From positions 155,992-219,991 of the forward strand of contig NZ_WLZW01000004.1 in NCBI RefSeq assembly GCF_009707665.1: DNA of 64,000 nucleotides, written 5' to 3'. The translations under genes and the position numbers were made by a program. This document shows, in pieces, positions 9,469-17,173 of the stretch. Within the stretch, counting starts at the first letter, position 1. Every line of letters begins with the position of its first letter. This DNA comes from Planomicrobium sp. YIM 101495 (lineage in GTDB: Bacteria > Bacillota > Bacilli > Bacillales_A > Planococcaceae). The notes under the pieces were generated by a model. It saw only the letters and a program-made list of their open reading frames with translations, ran no database searches and had not been told where the DNA came from.

Positions 9469-9502
9469 AAGCCCTTTCCCAAGTCAGTGGGAGAGGGCTT
9501 TT
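9469..9502 (+). terminator. Riboswitch-controlled terminator before the nrd operon
   Basis: A 13-bp stem with one G-T pair (arms AAGCCCTTTCCCA and TGGGAGAGGGCTT) followed by T6. It lies about 100 bases after the B12 box and 43 bases before the first start codon. Confidence 0.88.
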
Positions 9503-9544
9503 TTCTTGCCTGAAACCCGTTGGAGCGGGAGGAGAGATGAAGAT

Positions 9545-10027
9545 ATGAGAAAAGAATTAACGACATCGGTTTCAAGAACATGTCAGACGAAGCTGGTCTT
9601 GCCGCCGGACACAAACCATATGGGCACGATTTTTGGTGGCACGATTTTGTCGTATATCGATGAAATCGGTGCGATTTCGGCAATGAAGCATAGTGGACAC
9701 GCCGTGGTGACAGCATCGATCGACACAGTCAGTTTTTTATCTTCCGCCCGGACCGGTGATATTTTGACGCTTGAAGGGGTGGTCGTATCCACTGGAAGAA
9801 CATCGATGGAAATTTTCGTGAAAGTAGAGTGCATGGAAAGTGCGACAAGGGAAACGCGACTGACGACGACTGCCTTCATGACGATGGTCGCCATTGATGA
9901 AGGAGGGCGGCCGGTCGCAGTGCCGGCCGTCATCCCGGAAACGCCGGAAGAAAGGCGTCTGGCGCAAAGCGCGAAGTTTCGCAAACAGCGCAGAATGGAA
10001 TCAGCGAATTACGGAAAGGAGATGTAG
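9545..10027 (+). CDS. Acyl-CoA thioesterase (hotdog fold, YkhA/YciA type)
   Basis: A 160-residue hotdog-fold hydrolase of acyl-CoA thioesters. N-H-M-G-T-I-F-G-G-T (about residues 24-33) and the following D-E-I helix form the family's active site region; A-S-I-D-T-V-S-F is the next conserved strand. ATG 9545 is chosen because GGGAGGAG lies upstream and because any earlier start would lie inside the riboswitch terminator. It is the first gene of the B12-controlled nrd operon, 3 bases ahead of the large reductase subunit; why a thioesterase sits there is not known. Confidence 0.88.
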   Translation: MRKELTTSVSRTCQTKLVLPPDTNHMGTIFGGTILSYIDEIGAISAMKHSGHAVVTASIDTVSFLSSARTGDILTLEGVVVSTGRTSMEIFVKVECMESATRETRLTTTAFMTMVAIDEGGRPVAVPAVIPETPEERRLAQSAKFRKQRRMESANYGKEM

Positions 10028-10030
10028 AGG

Positions 10031-12307
10031 ATGACGATGAAAACAGACGTGGTAAATGAACAGGTCATACAGACGATCCGCCGGGCAGAAGAGGAATTCA
10101 GCCTGGACGTCAGCGCTTTGCTAAAACGGTTGGAGAAGACGGAAGCTGCAAGCGCGTGCCAAAAAGCGATGGGCTATGCGCTTGACCGCATTTCCATGAA
10201 TGAGCCTTCGTGGACATTCCTCGCGGCAAGACTTCATTTAATCGAATTATACGGGACAGCTGCAGCAAACAGAGGAACGGGAGATTCTGGCACGTACGGT
10301 TCTTTCTATCCATTGCTTCAGCAGCTGACGGCAAAAGGCATTTATTCCGAGCGTTTGCTGGACACGTATTCGGCGGAGGAAATCGAAGAATTGAGCCAAG
10401 TGATCGACCCAACGAAAGATGAGCTGTTCACCTATATCGGCCTTTTCCTGCTCGCAGATCGGTATTTGGCGAAAGACCACGAAGGACATGTATACGAACT
10501 GCCGCAAGAACGTTTTCTGATCATCGCCATGACGCTGATGCAAGAAGAGCCGGAAGCGAAACGTCTCGGCTTCGTAAAAGAAGCGTACTGGGCGCTGTCG
10601 AATCAATTCATGACGGTCGCCACACCTACACTCGCGAACGCGGGCAAAAGCTTCGGCCAACTGTCTTCCTGCTTCATCGACACGGTGGAAGATTCACTCG
10701 ACGGCATTTACTTGAACAATTGGGACGTTGCACGCCTCAGCAAAGACGGCGGAGGGCTCGGCGTCTATTACGGCAAAGTGCGGGCACTTGGCTCGGACAT
10801 CAAAAAATTCAAAGGCAATTCGTCGGGCGTCATTCCGTGGATCCGTCTGCTCAATGATACAGCCGTTTCCGTAGATCAGCTCGGTCAGCGACAAGGGGCC
10901 GTCGCAGTGTATTTGGATATTTTCCACAAGGATATCATGAACGGCTTTTTGGATTTGAAGACGAATAACGGGGATGAGCGACGGAAAGCGCATGATCTGT
11001 TTACCGGCGTCTGCATCCCTGACTTGTTCATGGAACGGCTCGAGCAAAAAGATGACAGCGGCCGCAGCATCGGCGAATGGCATACGTTCTGCCCGCACGA
11101 AGTGAAACAGATCATGGGCTGGAAAGATGAGAACGGAGAGCCGCTCGGACTGGAAGACTTTTACGACGAGACGGACCGGGCATTCTTCACGGAGAAATAT
11201 GAAGAAGCGGTCAACCATCCGCTGCTCCCGCGCAAGACATACCGTGCGATGGATGTGATGGCGCGGATCATGATCGCCCAGCTCGAAACGGGCACGCCGT
11301 ATATGTTTTACCGCGATGAAGTGAACCGCCAGAATCCGAACAAACGGACACTTGGCCGGACAACGATTTACTGCAGTAACTTGTGCACGGAAATTGCCCA
11401 GAACATGTCACCGACGACGATTGTGGAAGAATTCGTCAATGAGGACGGCTACCAAGTGATTGTCCGGAAGCCGGGCGATTTCGTCGTCTGCAACTTGTCA
11501 TCCGTCAACTTGCCGAAAGCGGTCGGAGCGGATGTGCTAGAACGCTTGATTCCGGTCCAGATGCGGATGCTCGACAACGTTATTGACCTGAACACGATTT
11601 CAGTGGGGCAGGCAGAAGCGACCAACCGGAAATACCGCGCAGTCGGATTAGGAACTTTCGGCTGGCATCATCTTCTCGCATTGAAAGGCATCCACTGGGA
11701 GTCGGAAGAAGCTGTCGCATATGCCGATGAACTTTACGAAACGATCGCATTTCTTGCCATCGAGTCATCCATGGAGTTGGCACGCGAGAAAGGGGCTTAT
11801 TCTGAGTTTAACGGTTCGGAATGGCAGTCGGGCAGTTATTTTGACAGACGCGCCTACAAAGACGAACGGTGGCAGTCGCTCCGCAGCCAAGTCGCGGAAT
11901 CCGGCGTCCGGAACGGCTGGATGATGGCAGTCGCGCCGAACTCATCGACCGCTAAAATCGGCGGGTCCACAGACGGTATCGATCCGCTTTATGCAGTGGA
12001 ATATGCGGAAGAAAAGAAGAATTTTAAATTCAAAGTGACGGCACCGGACTTGGACCACCGCACGTACGATTATTACCGCAATACGCGGCATACGATCGAT
12101 CAGAAGTGGAGTATCCGCCAGAACGCTGCCCGGCAGCGCCATATCGACCAGGGCATTTCGTTCAATTTGTATGTCCATCATGCAATCAAAGCGAAAGAGC
12201 TGTTGGCGTTGCATTTGGAAGCATGGCAGAGCGGTTTGAAAACGACGTATTATGTCAGAAGCACCTCGCAGGCAGAACTGGACATGTGCGAAGCTTGTGA
12301 AAGTTGA
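10031..12307 (+). CDS. nrdA: Class I ribonucleotide reductase, large (catalytic) subunit
   Basis: A 758-residue alpha subunit that reduces ribonucleotides to deoxyribonucleotides. Visible catalytic elements are the S-S-C and V-C-N-L-S redox cysteines, the radical Cys in N-L-C-T-E, the Tyr pair at 740-741 for radical transfer, and the C-terminal C-E-A-C-E-S shuttle cysteines. The N terminus has no recognisable ATP-cone, so overall dATP inhibition is probably lacking, as in NrdE enzymes; nrdE would be an equally fair symbol. AAGGAG precedes the ATG. Co-transcribed with the thioesterase, small subunit and flavodoxin under B12 and probably NrdR control. Confidence 0.93.
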   Translation: MTMKTDVVNEQVIQTIRRAEEEFSLDVSALLKRLEKTEAASACQKAMGYALDRISMNEPSWTFLAARLHLIELYGTAAANRGTGDSGTYGSFYPLLQQLTAKGIYSERLLDTYSAEEIEELSQVIDPTKDELFTYIGLFLLADRYLAKDHEGHVYELPQERFLIIAMTLMQEEPEAKRLGFVKEAYWALSNQFMTVATPTLANAGKSFGQLSSCFIDTVEDSLDGIYLNNWDVARLSKDGGGLGVYYGKVRALGSDIKKFKGNSSGVIPWIRLLNDTAVSVDQLGQRQGAVAVYLDIFHKDIMNGFLDLKTNNGDERRKAHDLFTGVCIPDLFMERLEQKDDSGRSIGEWHTFCPHEVKQIMGWKDENGEPLGLEDFYDETDRAFFTEKYEEAVNHPLLPRKTYRAMDVMARIMIAQLETGTPYMFYRDEVNRQNPNKRTLGRTTIYCSNLCTEIAQNMSPTTIVEEFVNEDGYQVIVRKPGDFVVCNLSSVNLPKAVGADVLERLIPVQMRMLDNVIDLNTISVGQAEATNRKYRAVGLGTFGWHHLLALKGIHWESEEAVAYADELYETIAFLAIESSMELAREKGAYSEFNGSEWQSGSYFDRRAYKDERWQSLRSQVAESGVRNGWMMAVAPNSSTAKIGGSTDGIDPLYAVEYAEEKKNFKFKVTAPDLDHRTYDYYRNTRHTIDQKWSIRQNAARQRHIDQGISFNLYVHHAIKAKELLALHLEAWQSGLKTTYYVRSTSQAELDMCEACES

Positions 12308-12319
12308 GGAGGAATAAGG

Positions 12320-13357
12320 ATGCAGCAATTAACGAAAAAAGGATTGTTCAATCCGGACGAACCGAATAAATCGACGGGGATCATTAATGGCCAGTCGTCA
12401 GGTTTGTTGAATTGGAATGATATCGCGTATCCACAAATGTATGAATTATACGAGGCGCTGTTATCGAACTTCTGGAAGGCGCAGGAAATCAATATGCAGG
12501 ATGATATCAAACAATGGAGCACGCTGAGCGCGTGTGAACAGGACGTGTTCCTTCGGGTCAATACACAGCTCGCGTCACTCGACAGCCTGCAGACACCGAC
12601 GATGAGTAATGTCATGGACTACGTGACAGACTCCAGCTTCAAAGCGATTTTTGCAGTGATTTCGCAGCAGGAGGCGGTCCATAACGAGTCGTATTCCTAT
12701 ATACTCAGCTCCCTCGTGCCGCTGAGCGAGCAAAATGCCAGATTCGATCAGGCGAAGTCCGATCCGCTGGTGCGAAAACGCAATGCGCTGATCTTGGAAG
12801 CGTACGAAGCATTCCGCAGCGAACCGGGACCGGAGACGCTTCTCCGACTCGGTGTCAATTCGATCATTCTGGAAGGCATTTATTTCTACGCGGGATTCGC
12901 ATTTTTCTACCACTTGGCGAGACAACAGAAAATGCTGCGGACGAGCACGATGATTTCCTATATCCAGCGTGATGAGATGCAGCACGCGTATTTCATCAGC
13001 CAATTCGTCCGCATTCTCCTTCAGGAAAACCCAGAACTTGACACGGAAGAAAACCGGCAGTACATCACGGATGTCATCAGGAAAGCTGTCGAGCTGGAGC
13101 AGGAATGGGCGCGCACTTTGTTCGAAGGAATCGATGGCATCGATGCAGAGGAATTCGAAGGCTATGTCGAGTACTTGGCGAACAAACGCCTCCGCCAGCT
13201 CGGATTCCCGAATTTGTACGAAGAAAGGGACAATCCGATGCCGTGGATCCAGGTATTCGATGACGGCATGATGAACCAGACCAAATCTGATTTCTTCGAG
13301 CAAAAATCCCGTGCATATGCGAAAGTATCACAGGAAAATGGCTTCGACGAATTATAA
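12320..13357 (+). CDS. nrdB: Class I ribonucleotide reductase, small (radical) subunit
   Basis: A 345-residue ferritin-like beta subunit that carries the metal cofactor and radical. All ligands of the dimetal site are seen: D88, E118, H121, E185, E219 and H222, with the radical Tyr at 125 (equivalent to E. coli D84, E115, H118, E204, E238, H241 and Y122). It therefore belongs to the Tyr-radical classes, not the Phe-containing Ic type. Whether the metal is iron (Ia) or manganese (Ib) cannot be read directly; the flavodoxin that overlaps its 3' end hints at a flavin-dependent activation step. GGAGG lies about 10 bases before the ATG. Confidence 0.93.
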   Translation: MQQLTKKGLFNPDEPNKSTGIINGQSSGLLNWNDIAYPQMYELYEALLSNFWKAQEINMQDDIKQWSTLSACEQDVFLRVNTQLASLDSLQTPTMSNVMDYVTDSSFKAIFAVISQQEAVHNESYSYILSSLVPLSEQNARFDQAKSDPLVRKRNALILEAYEAFRSEPGPETLLRLGVNSIILEGIYFYAGFAFFYHLARQQKMLRTSTMISYIQRDEMQHAYFISQFVRILLQENPELDTEENRQYITDVIRKAVELEQEWARTLFEGIDGIDAEEFEGYVEYLANKRLRQLGFPNLYEERDNPMPWIQVFDDGMMNQTKSDFFEQKSRAYAKVSQENGFDEL

Positions 13358-13823
13358 ACCGCGGATCGCTGTCATCTATATATCAGTCAGTGGCCACACG
13401 GCGCAGCTTGCATTGCAGATGGCGGGAGCATTGGAACATTACGGCCGGGTGGAGATTCATGAAGTTTGTTCGATGCCTGTCGCGCTTCTTCGGGAAGTGG
13501 ACATTTTAGCGGTCGGGACGTACACATGGGACAGTGGCGAGCTGCCGAAAGGGATGGAAGAAGTATACGAAGACATCGAACAGCTCGGTAGAAAAGAACT
13601 TGTCACCATCGCGTTCGGGACGGGAGACCGATTTTATCCGAACTTCTGCGGCGGCGTCGACTTGCTGCGGGACATGCTGTATGTGCAGACGACTTTGGCC
13701 GCAGTGCTGAAAGTTGAGCTGGCGCCGCAGCCGAAAGACAAGGAGCGCTGTACACTCGCTGCAGCCAGGGCCATTGAGAAATGGGAACATCTCTTAAAAA
13801 AGAATAATTGTGCACATGCCTGA
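13338..13823 (+). CDS. Flavodoxin-like protein of the nrd operon
   Basis: About 161 residues with a flavodoxin fold: I-A-V-I-Y-I-S-V-S-G-H-T-A at the N terminus is the FMN phosphate loop (usual T/S-x-T-G-x-T), G-T-Y-T-W-D-S-G is the second FMN loop with a stacking Trp, and F-G-T-G-D-R-F-Y is the third. Its start overlaps the end of nrdB; ATG 13338 is chosen by similarity of the following strand to the flavodoxin start, although the AGGA before it is very close, so translation is probably coupled. It may reduce or activate the NrdB cofactor, like NrdI, but it is longer than typical NrdI. Confidence 0.8.
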   Translation: MASTNYKPRIAVIYISVSGHTAQLALQMAGALEHYGRVEIHEVCSMPVALLREVDILAVGTYTWDSGELPKGMEEVYEDIEQLGRKELVTIAFGTGDRFYPNFCGGVDLLRDMLYVQTTLAAVLKVELAPQPKDKERCTLAAARAIEKWEHLLKKNNCAHA

Positions 13824-13886
13824 AACTTCTTTCGCTTCTTTTCGTACAAGTAAGCAAGAGATGGTGACGAGAGGAGCTTGAGGAAA

Positions 13887-14009
13887 ATGGCGAACGTTCA
13901 AAAGCGGAAGAAAGAGCGGGACTGGTGGTTTTGGGATGCGCTCTTCACAGCAGGAGAGATTCTATTCTATGTGCCGCGGCTCGTATTCAGGTTATTCAAA
14001 GATTTTTAA
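13887..14009 (+). CDS. Small 40-residue protein, Trp-rich then amphipathic
   Basis: ATG at 13887 with GAGGAG and AGGAA upstream opens a 40-codon frame. The product has a basic N terminus (K-R-K-K-E-R), a D-W-W-F-W-D cluster and a hydrophobic/basic helix ending L-F-K-D-F. Such a layout fits a membrane-surface or single-span small protein. It lies between the flavodoxin gene and the terminator at 14030, so it is probably the last gene of the nrd transcript. I do not recognise a family. Confidence 0.6.
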   Translation: MANVQKRKKERDWWFWDALFTAGEILFYVPRLVFRLFKDF

Positions 14010-14029
14010 TCGTATAAGAAATGCATGAG

Positions 14030-14056
14030 AGAGCCGGATTTTCGGCTCTTTTTTTA
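14030..14056 (+). terminator. Intrinsic terminator at the end of the nrd operon
   Basis: Arms AGAGCCG and CGGCTCT with a 6-nt loop and T7. Confidence 0.88.
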
Positions 14057-14076
14057 ATTTGTCTGAAAAAAAGTGG

Positions 14077-14128
14077 TTGACATTGTTTATAATTTCTTGA
14101 TACTGTGTATATGAGTATAAACAGTATC
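14077..14128 (+). promoter_or_regulatory. Promoter with a GntR-type operator
   Basis: TTGACA (14077-14082) is followed 16 bases later by GATACT, a weak -10. A perfect 8-bp inverted repeat, GATACTGT (14099-14106) and ACAGTATC (14121-14128), with a 14-base spacer overlaps the -10 and start region. The third base pair of the operon's own genes includes a GntR regulator (14890-15276), so this is its likely operator, giving auto-repression. Confidence 0.65.
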
Positions 14129-14151
14129 ACAGTTGAGAGGGGTTTTTCACA

Positions 14152-14874
14152 TTGACAGATTGGAAACTTGCTGCCCGTTTGGCGAAAACAGAATTGGCGG
14201 CTTCAAAAAAATCATTTTTCACATTGCTGGTGTTTTTCTTGCTCATGAGTTTCACTTTTGTCAATTCGTTTGAAGTATATGCAGCAGGTGATTTCTTTTT
14301 CTTTGATTTTATTTTCCTGCTCGTCTTTCTTGTCTTTCCTTCCTGGATGAAAGGGAAGGAATTCCAGATGGCGAAGCTGGGCGGAGATTTATGGACGGTG
14401 CCAGCACTCGTCATGCTGCAGCAATTGCCGATCAAAAAGGACGTCATTGTAAAGAGCCGCTTTCTGATCTACGGGATCCATTCAGCTGTGTTCCAGTTGC
14501 TCCTCCTGATTGCGCTGCCGACTTTCTCAACCGAATTCCGCGAACTGGTGACGCCTCTGTCGCTCATCGCATTCGTCATCATCTGGATGTCGCTGTCGGT
14601 CGCTGCCGGATTTGTAATGGTGGCGTCAGAAGCGGGAGGGAACTTCGGTACGAAAGCATTCCTCGCAGCCTGGCTCTGGATCGCACTTGCGGTCGCGGCG
14701 ATGTACTTCCTGTTTCCGGTGCTCTTTCCAGAAGGCTTCGTCATGTGGACGATTCACGTCGCGGGAGACTGGCCGTTCCTTGTAATTCCCGCAGCGATTC
14801 TCCTCGGCTATGGGGGCTGGCGTTACTGGCAGTATGTGATGAAACGCGACATGGCGAAAGCGGATTATTTATGA
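14152..14874 (+). CDS. ABC-2-like membrane protein of a GntR-controlled exporter operon
   Basis: A 240-residue protein with about six membrane segments. An N-terminal helix and K-K-S-F-F region is followed by paired hydrophobic hairpins, a layout typical of ABC-2 type permeases such as the YtrC/YtrD class. A TTG start at 14152 is used, with GAGAGGGG 9 bases upstream. It leads an operon with a GntR regulator, two ATPases and a NatB-like permease, so it probably forms the membrane part for the first ATPase. The substrate is unknown. Confidence 0.7.
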   Translation: MTDWKLAARLAKTELAASKKSFFTLLVFFLLMSFTFVNSFEVYAAGDFFFFDFIFLLVFLVFPSWMKGKEFQMAKLGGDLWTVPALVMLQQLPIKKDVIVKSRFLIYGIHSAVFQLLLLIALPTFSTEFRELVTPLSLIAFVIIWMSLSVAAGFVMVASEAGGNFGTKAFLAAWLWIALAVAAMYFLFPVLFPEGFVMWTIHVAGDWPFLVIPAAILLGYGGWRYWQYVMKRDMAKADYL

Positions 14875-14889
14875 GAGGGGGACGAACCA

Positions 14890-15276
14890 TTGTTGCCGAT
14901 CCGATTATCCAAAGAGTCGCGTGAACCGATTTATCACCAAGTGGAACAACAGTTGAAGGCGCTCATCGCGGGCGGCCATCTCGCCCCTGGCATGCCGCTG
15001 CCGTCCATCCGGGCCCTCTCGAAAGACCTCGGCATCTCGGTCATCACGATACGCCGGTCATATCAGAACCTGGAAGCGCAAGAGTTCATCGAGACCATCC
15101 ACGGAAAAGGCACATTCGTTGCGGAAACGAAGAAAGGGATGATGGAACAAGTGAAGATTTCATCAGTTTACGAAAGCTTCGAACAGGCGATCCAAAATGC
15201 GCGCAATTACGATTACACCGAACAGGAAATCGAGCAGATTTTCCGTGAAGTGATGAAAGGGGAGGAAGGGCAATGA
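14890..15276 (+). CDS. GntR-family transcriptional regulator (YtrA subfamily)
   Basis: A 128-residue regulator with an N-terminal winged helix (P-I-Y-H-Q-V-E-Q-Q-L, then P-S-I-R-A-L-S-K-D-L-G-I-S-V-I-T-I-R-R-S-Y) and only a short C-terminal helical region, the size typical of the YtrA subfamily, which usually represses a neighbouring ABC transporter operon. TTG start with GAGAGGGGG upstream. The stop overlaps the start of the next ATPase gene (ATGA), so regulator and transporter are translated together; the operator is probably the inverted repeat at 14099-14128. Confidence 0.9.
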   Translation: MLPIRLSKESREPIYHQVEQQLKALIAGGHLAPGMPLPSIRALSKDLGISVITIRRSYQNLEAQEFIETIHGKGTFVAETKKGMMEQVKISSVYESFEQAIQNARNYDYTEQEIEQIFREVMKGEEGQ

Positions 15277-16235
15277 GCGAATGGCTTCGGATAGACGCTG
15301 TACAAAAGACGGTCGATGAGTTCCGGCTCGGCCCGATCGACTTGATGATTGAACCCGGAACGATCACGGTGATTGCAGGCATGAATGGTTCGGGTAAGAG
15401 CACATTGCTGAAGCTCATCATGGGGCTCGCCAAACTCGACCACGGCCGCATCATCGTCGGAGGCAAACCGGTAGGGGGAGCGGACGAGGACTGGAAACAG
15501 CACATCACCTACGTGCCGCAGAAGCTGATCGGCTGGGATCCGTATACAGGAGAGGCCTTGAAAGGGCTGATTGCGCCGCTTTACGGTGGATGGGATGAAG
15601 AATTGTTCCAAAAAATAATCAAATCGTTCAACATTCCGCTTAGCAAGCGATTCGGCAAAATGTCGCCCGGCCTGCAGCAGAAACTTGCCCTGGCACTCGC
15701 TTTGCCGAGGGGAACGCGGCTCATGATCCTGGACGAGCCGATGAACTCTCTCGACATTCCGTCGCGGAAAGGACTGACCGATCTGCTCGCCGACTGGATG
15801 GAAGTGGAAGAACGCGCCATCCTCATGACGAGCCACCAGGTGGAGGACATCCGGAAATTGGCGGATTTCATCTTCCTGATGCAAAACGGCGAGACGCTCG
15901 GCCATTACGAAAAAGAGCAGTTGACCGAAAGCTATCGGCGCTACTGGATTGACCGGATGCCGGATGGGGAGATTCCAGAAGAACTCGCGCGCGGCCACAT
16001 GGACGTCGTTACGGCAATGCCGGAAGCGGCTGAGCAATATTTCGAAAAGCACGGCATCAATGTTATGGACCAGTCGGGAATCGAGCTGGAAGAAATCATC
16101 AGCTACTTGCTGGACCAAAAGCCATTGAGACGGGTGTCTGGCATCGAGGTGCCAGACACCAAAGTGCCAGACACCAAAGTGCCAGACCCCAAAGTGCCAG
16201 ACCCCAAAGTGCCAGACACCCAAAAGAAAGGATGA
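15273..16235 (+). CDS. ABC transporter ATPase with a repeat-encoded C-terminal tail
   Basis: A 320-residue nucleotide-binding protein: Walker A G-M-N-G-S-G-K-S-T, an S-P-G-L-Q-Q-K signature in place of the usual LSGGQ, and Walker B L-M-I-L-D-E-P. The last ~30 residues are a string of V-P-D-T-K or V-P-D-P-K units encoded by five 15-bp direct repeats (16149-16223) and are not part of the ATPase fold. This tail looks like a repeat element that entered the 3' end of the gene. It overlaps the GntR gene at its start; it probably pairs with the membrane protein at 14152. Confidence 0.88.
   Translation: MSEWLRIDAVQKTVDEFRLGPIDLMIEPGTITVIAGMNGSGKSTLLKLIMGLAKLDHGRIIVGGKPVGGADEDWKQHITYVPQKLIGWDPYTGEALKGLIAPLYGGWDEELFQKIIKSFNIPLSKRFGKMSPGLQQKLALALALPRGTRLMILDEPMNSLDIPSRKGLTDLLADWMEVEERAILMTSHQVEDIRKLADFIFLMQNGETLGHYEKEQLTESYRRYWIDRMPDGEIPEELARGHMDVVTAMPEAAEQYFEKHGINVMDQSGIELEEIISYLLDQKPLRRVSGIEVPDTKVPDTKVPDPKVPDPKVPDTQKKG
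16133..16223 (+). repeat. Hairpin plus five 15-bp tandem repeats
   Basis: An 11-bp perfect inverted repeat (GGTGTCTGGCA at 16133-16143 and TGCCAGACACC at 16150-16160) leads into five 15-bp units of GTGCCAGACACCAAA or GTGCCAGACCCCAAA (16149-16223). The repeats stay in frame and encode a V-P-D-x-K tail on the ABC ATPase. Confidence 0.9.
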
Positions 16236-16240
16236 GAAAA

Positions 16241-17173
16241 ATGGAAACGATGCTGAAAGTGGAAGGCTTGAAAAAAGCATTCAAGGATAAAACGATCCTG
16301 TCGGGCATTTCGTTCGAAGTGAAAAAAGGCGAGATCATGGCGCTTCTCGGACCGAACGGAGCGGGGAAATCGACGACGATCCGGAACATCATGGGAATCA
16401 TGTATCCGGACGCGGGGTCGATCGCATTTGAAGGACGTCAGGAAAAAGAGATTCCGCGTGACCGGATCGGTTATTTGCCGGAAGAGCGGGGACTTTACAA
16501 AAACGTCAAAGTGATGGACATTCTCCTGTACCTTGCGGATCTGAAAAATTATCCGAAAGACAAGGCGAAGCAGCGGGCACTGGCATACTTGGAGAAGTTC
16601 GGCCTCGAAGGGAAAGACAAAGTGAACGTCGAGGAGCTGTCCAAAGGGATGGGCCAAAAAGTGCAGTTCATCGCATCGATTCTCCATGAACCCGAACTGC
16701 TCATCCTGGACGAACCTTTTTCCGGACTCGATCCGGTCAGTCAGGAATTATTTAAAGATGAGATCCGCAGTTTGGCGGACAACGGCACGGCAATCTTGTT
16801 GTCGTCCCACCAGATGAACTTGGTGGAGGAGATGGCGGACCGGCTGTTCCTGATCCACCGCGGCCAGCAAGTCATCTACGGACCGCTTGCGGATGTGAAA
16901 AAGCAATATGCCAATTTCAAATGTACGATATTGGGTGCAAATAGCCACGAGCAACTGGCAAGCTTGCCGGACGTCGAGCGCGTGATACGACAAGGCGACA
17001 AAGATGTCTTATATTTATCGAAGGATGTGCAGCCGGCCTTGTGGATGCGCAATATGCCGCCGGAACTCGACATCCAGGAATTTTCGATCGACCGGATATC
17101 CTTGCACGAAATCTTCATCGATATCGCCACTGACCGAAATCTTTTGAAAGAGGGGCGTGAAGAACATGCGTAA
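16241..17173 (+). CDS. ABC transporter ATPase (NatA-like)
   Basis: A 310-residue ATPase: Walker A G-P-N-G-A-G-K-S-T, an L-S-K-G-M-G-Q-K signature, Walker B L-L-I-L-D-E-P, and the DUF4162-like C-terminal domain (about 215-300) of sodium or drug exporter ATPases. ATG 16241 is preferred over 16232 because AAAGGA lies 9 bases before it. It overlaps the permease gene by 8 bases, and the two should form a NatAB-type exporter. Substrate (sodium or a toxic compound) not readable. Confidence 0.9.
   Translation: METMLKVEGLKKAFKDKTILSGISFEVKKGEIMALLGPNGAGKSTTIRNIMGIMYPDAGSIAFEGRQEKEIPRDRIGYLPEERGLYKNVKVMDILLYLADLKNYPKDKAKQRALAYLEKFGLEGKDKVNVEELSKGMGQKVQFIASILHEPELLILDEPFSGLDPVSQELFKDEIRSLADNGTAILLSSHQMNLVEEMADRLFLIHRGQQVIYGPLADVKKQYANFKCTILGANSHEQLASLPDVERVIRQGDKDVLYLSKDVQPALWMRNMPPELDIQEFSIDRISLHEIFIDIATDRNLLKEGREEHA

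Noticed and set aside
16133..16223. Possible CRISPR array
   Set aside because: The units are contiguous 15-bp repeats without spacers and lie in a coding frame; no cas genes are present.
15213..16280. 355-codon minus-strand open frame with H-F-G-V-W repeats
   Set aside because: It is antisense to the ABC ATPase; the repeat is the reverse reading of the 15-bp tandem units.
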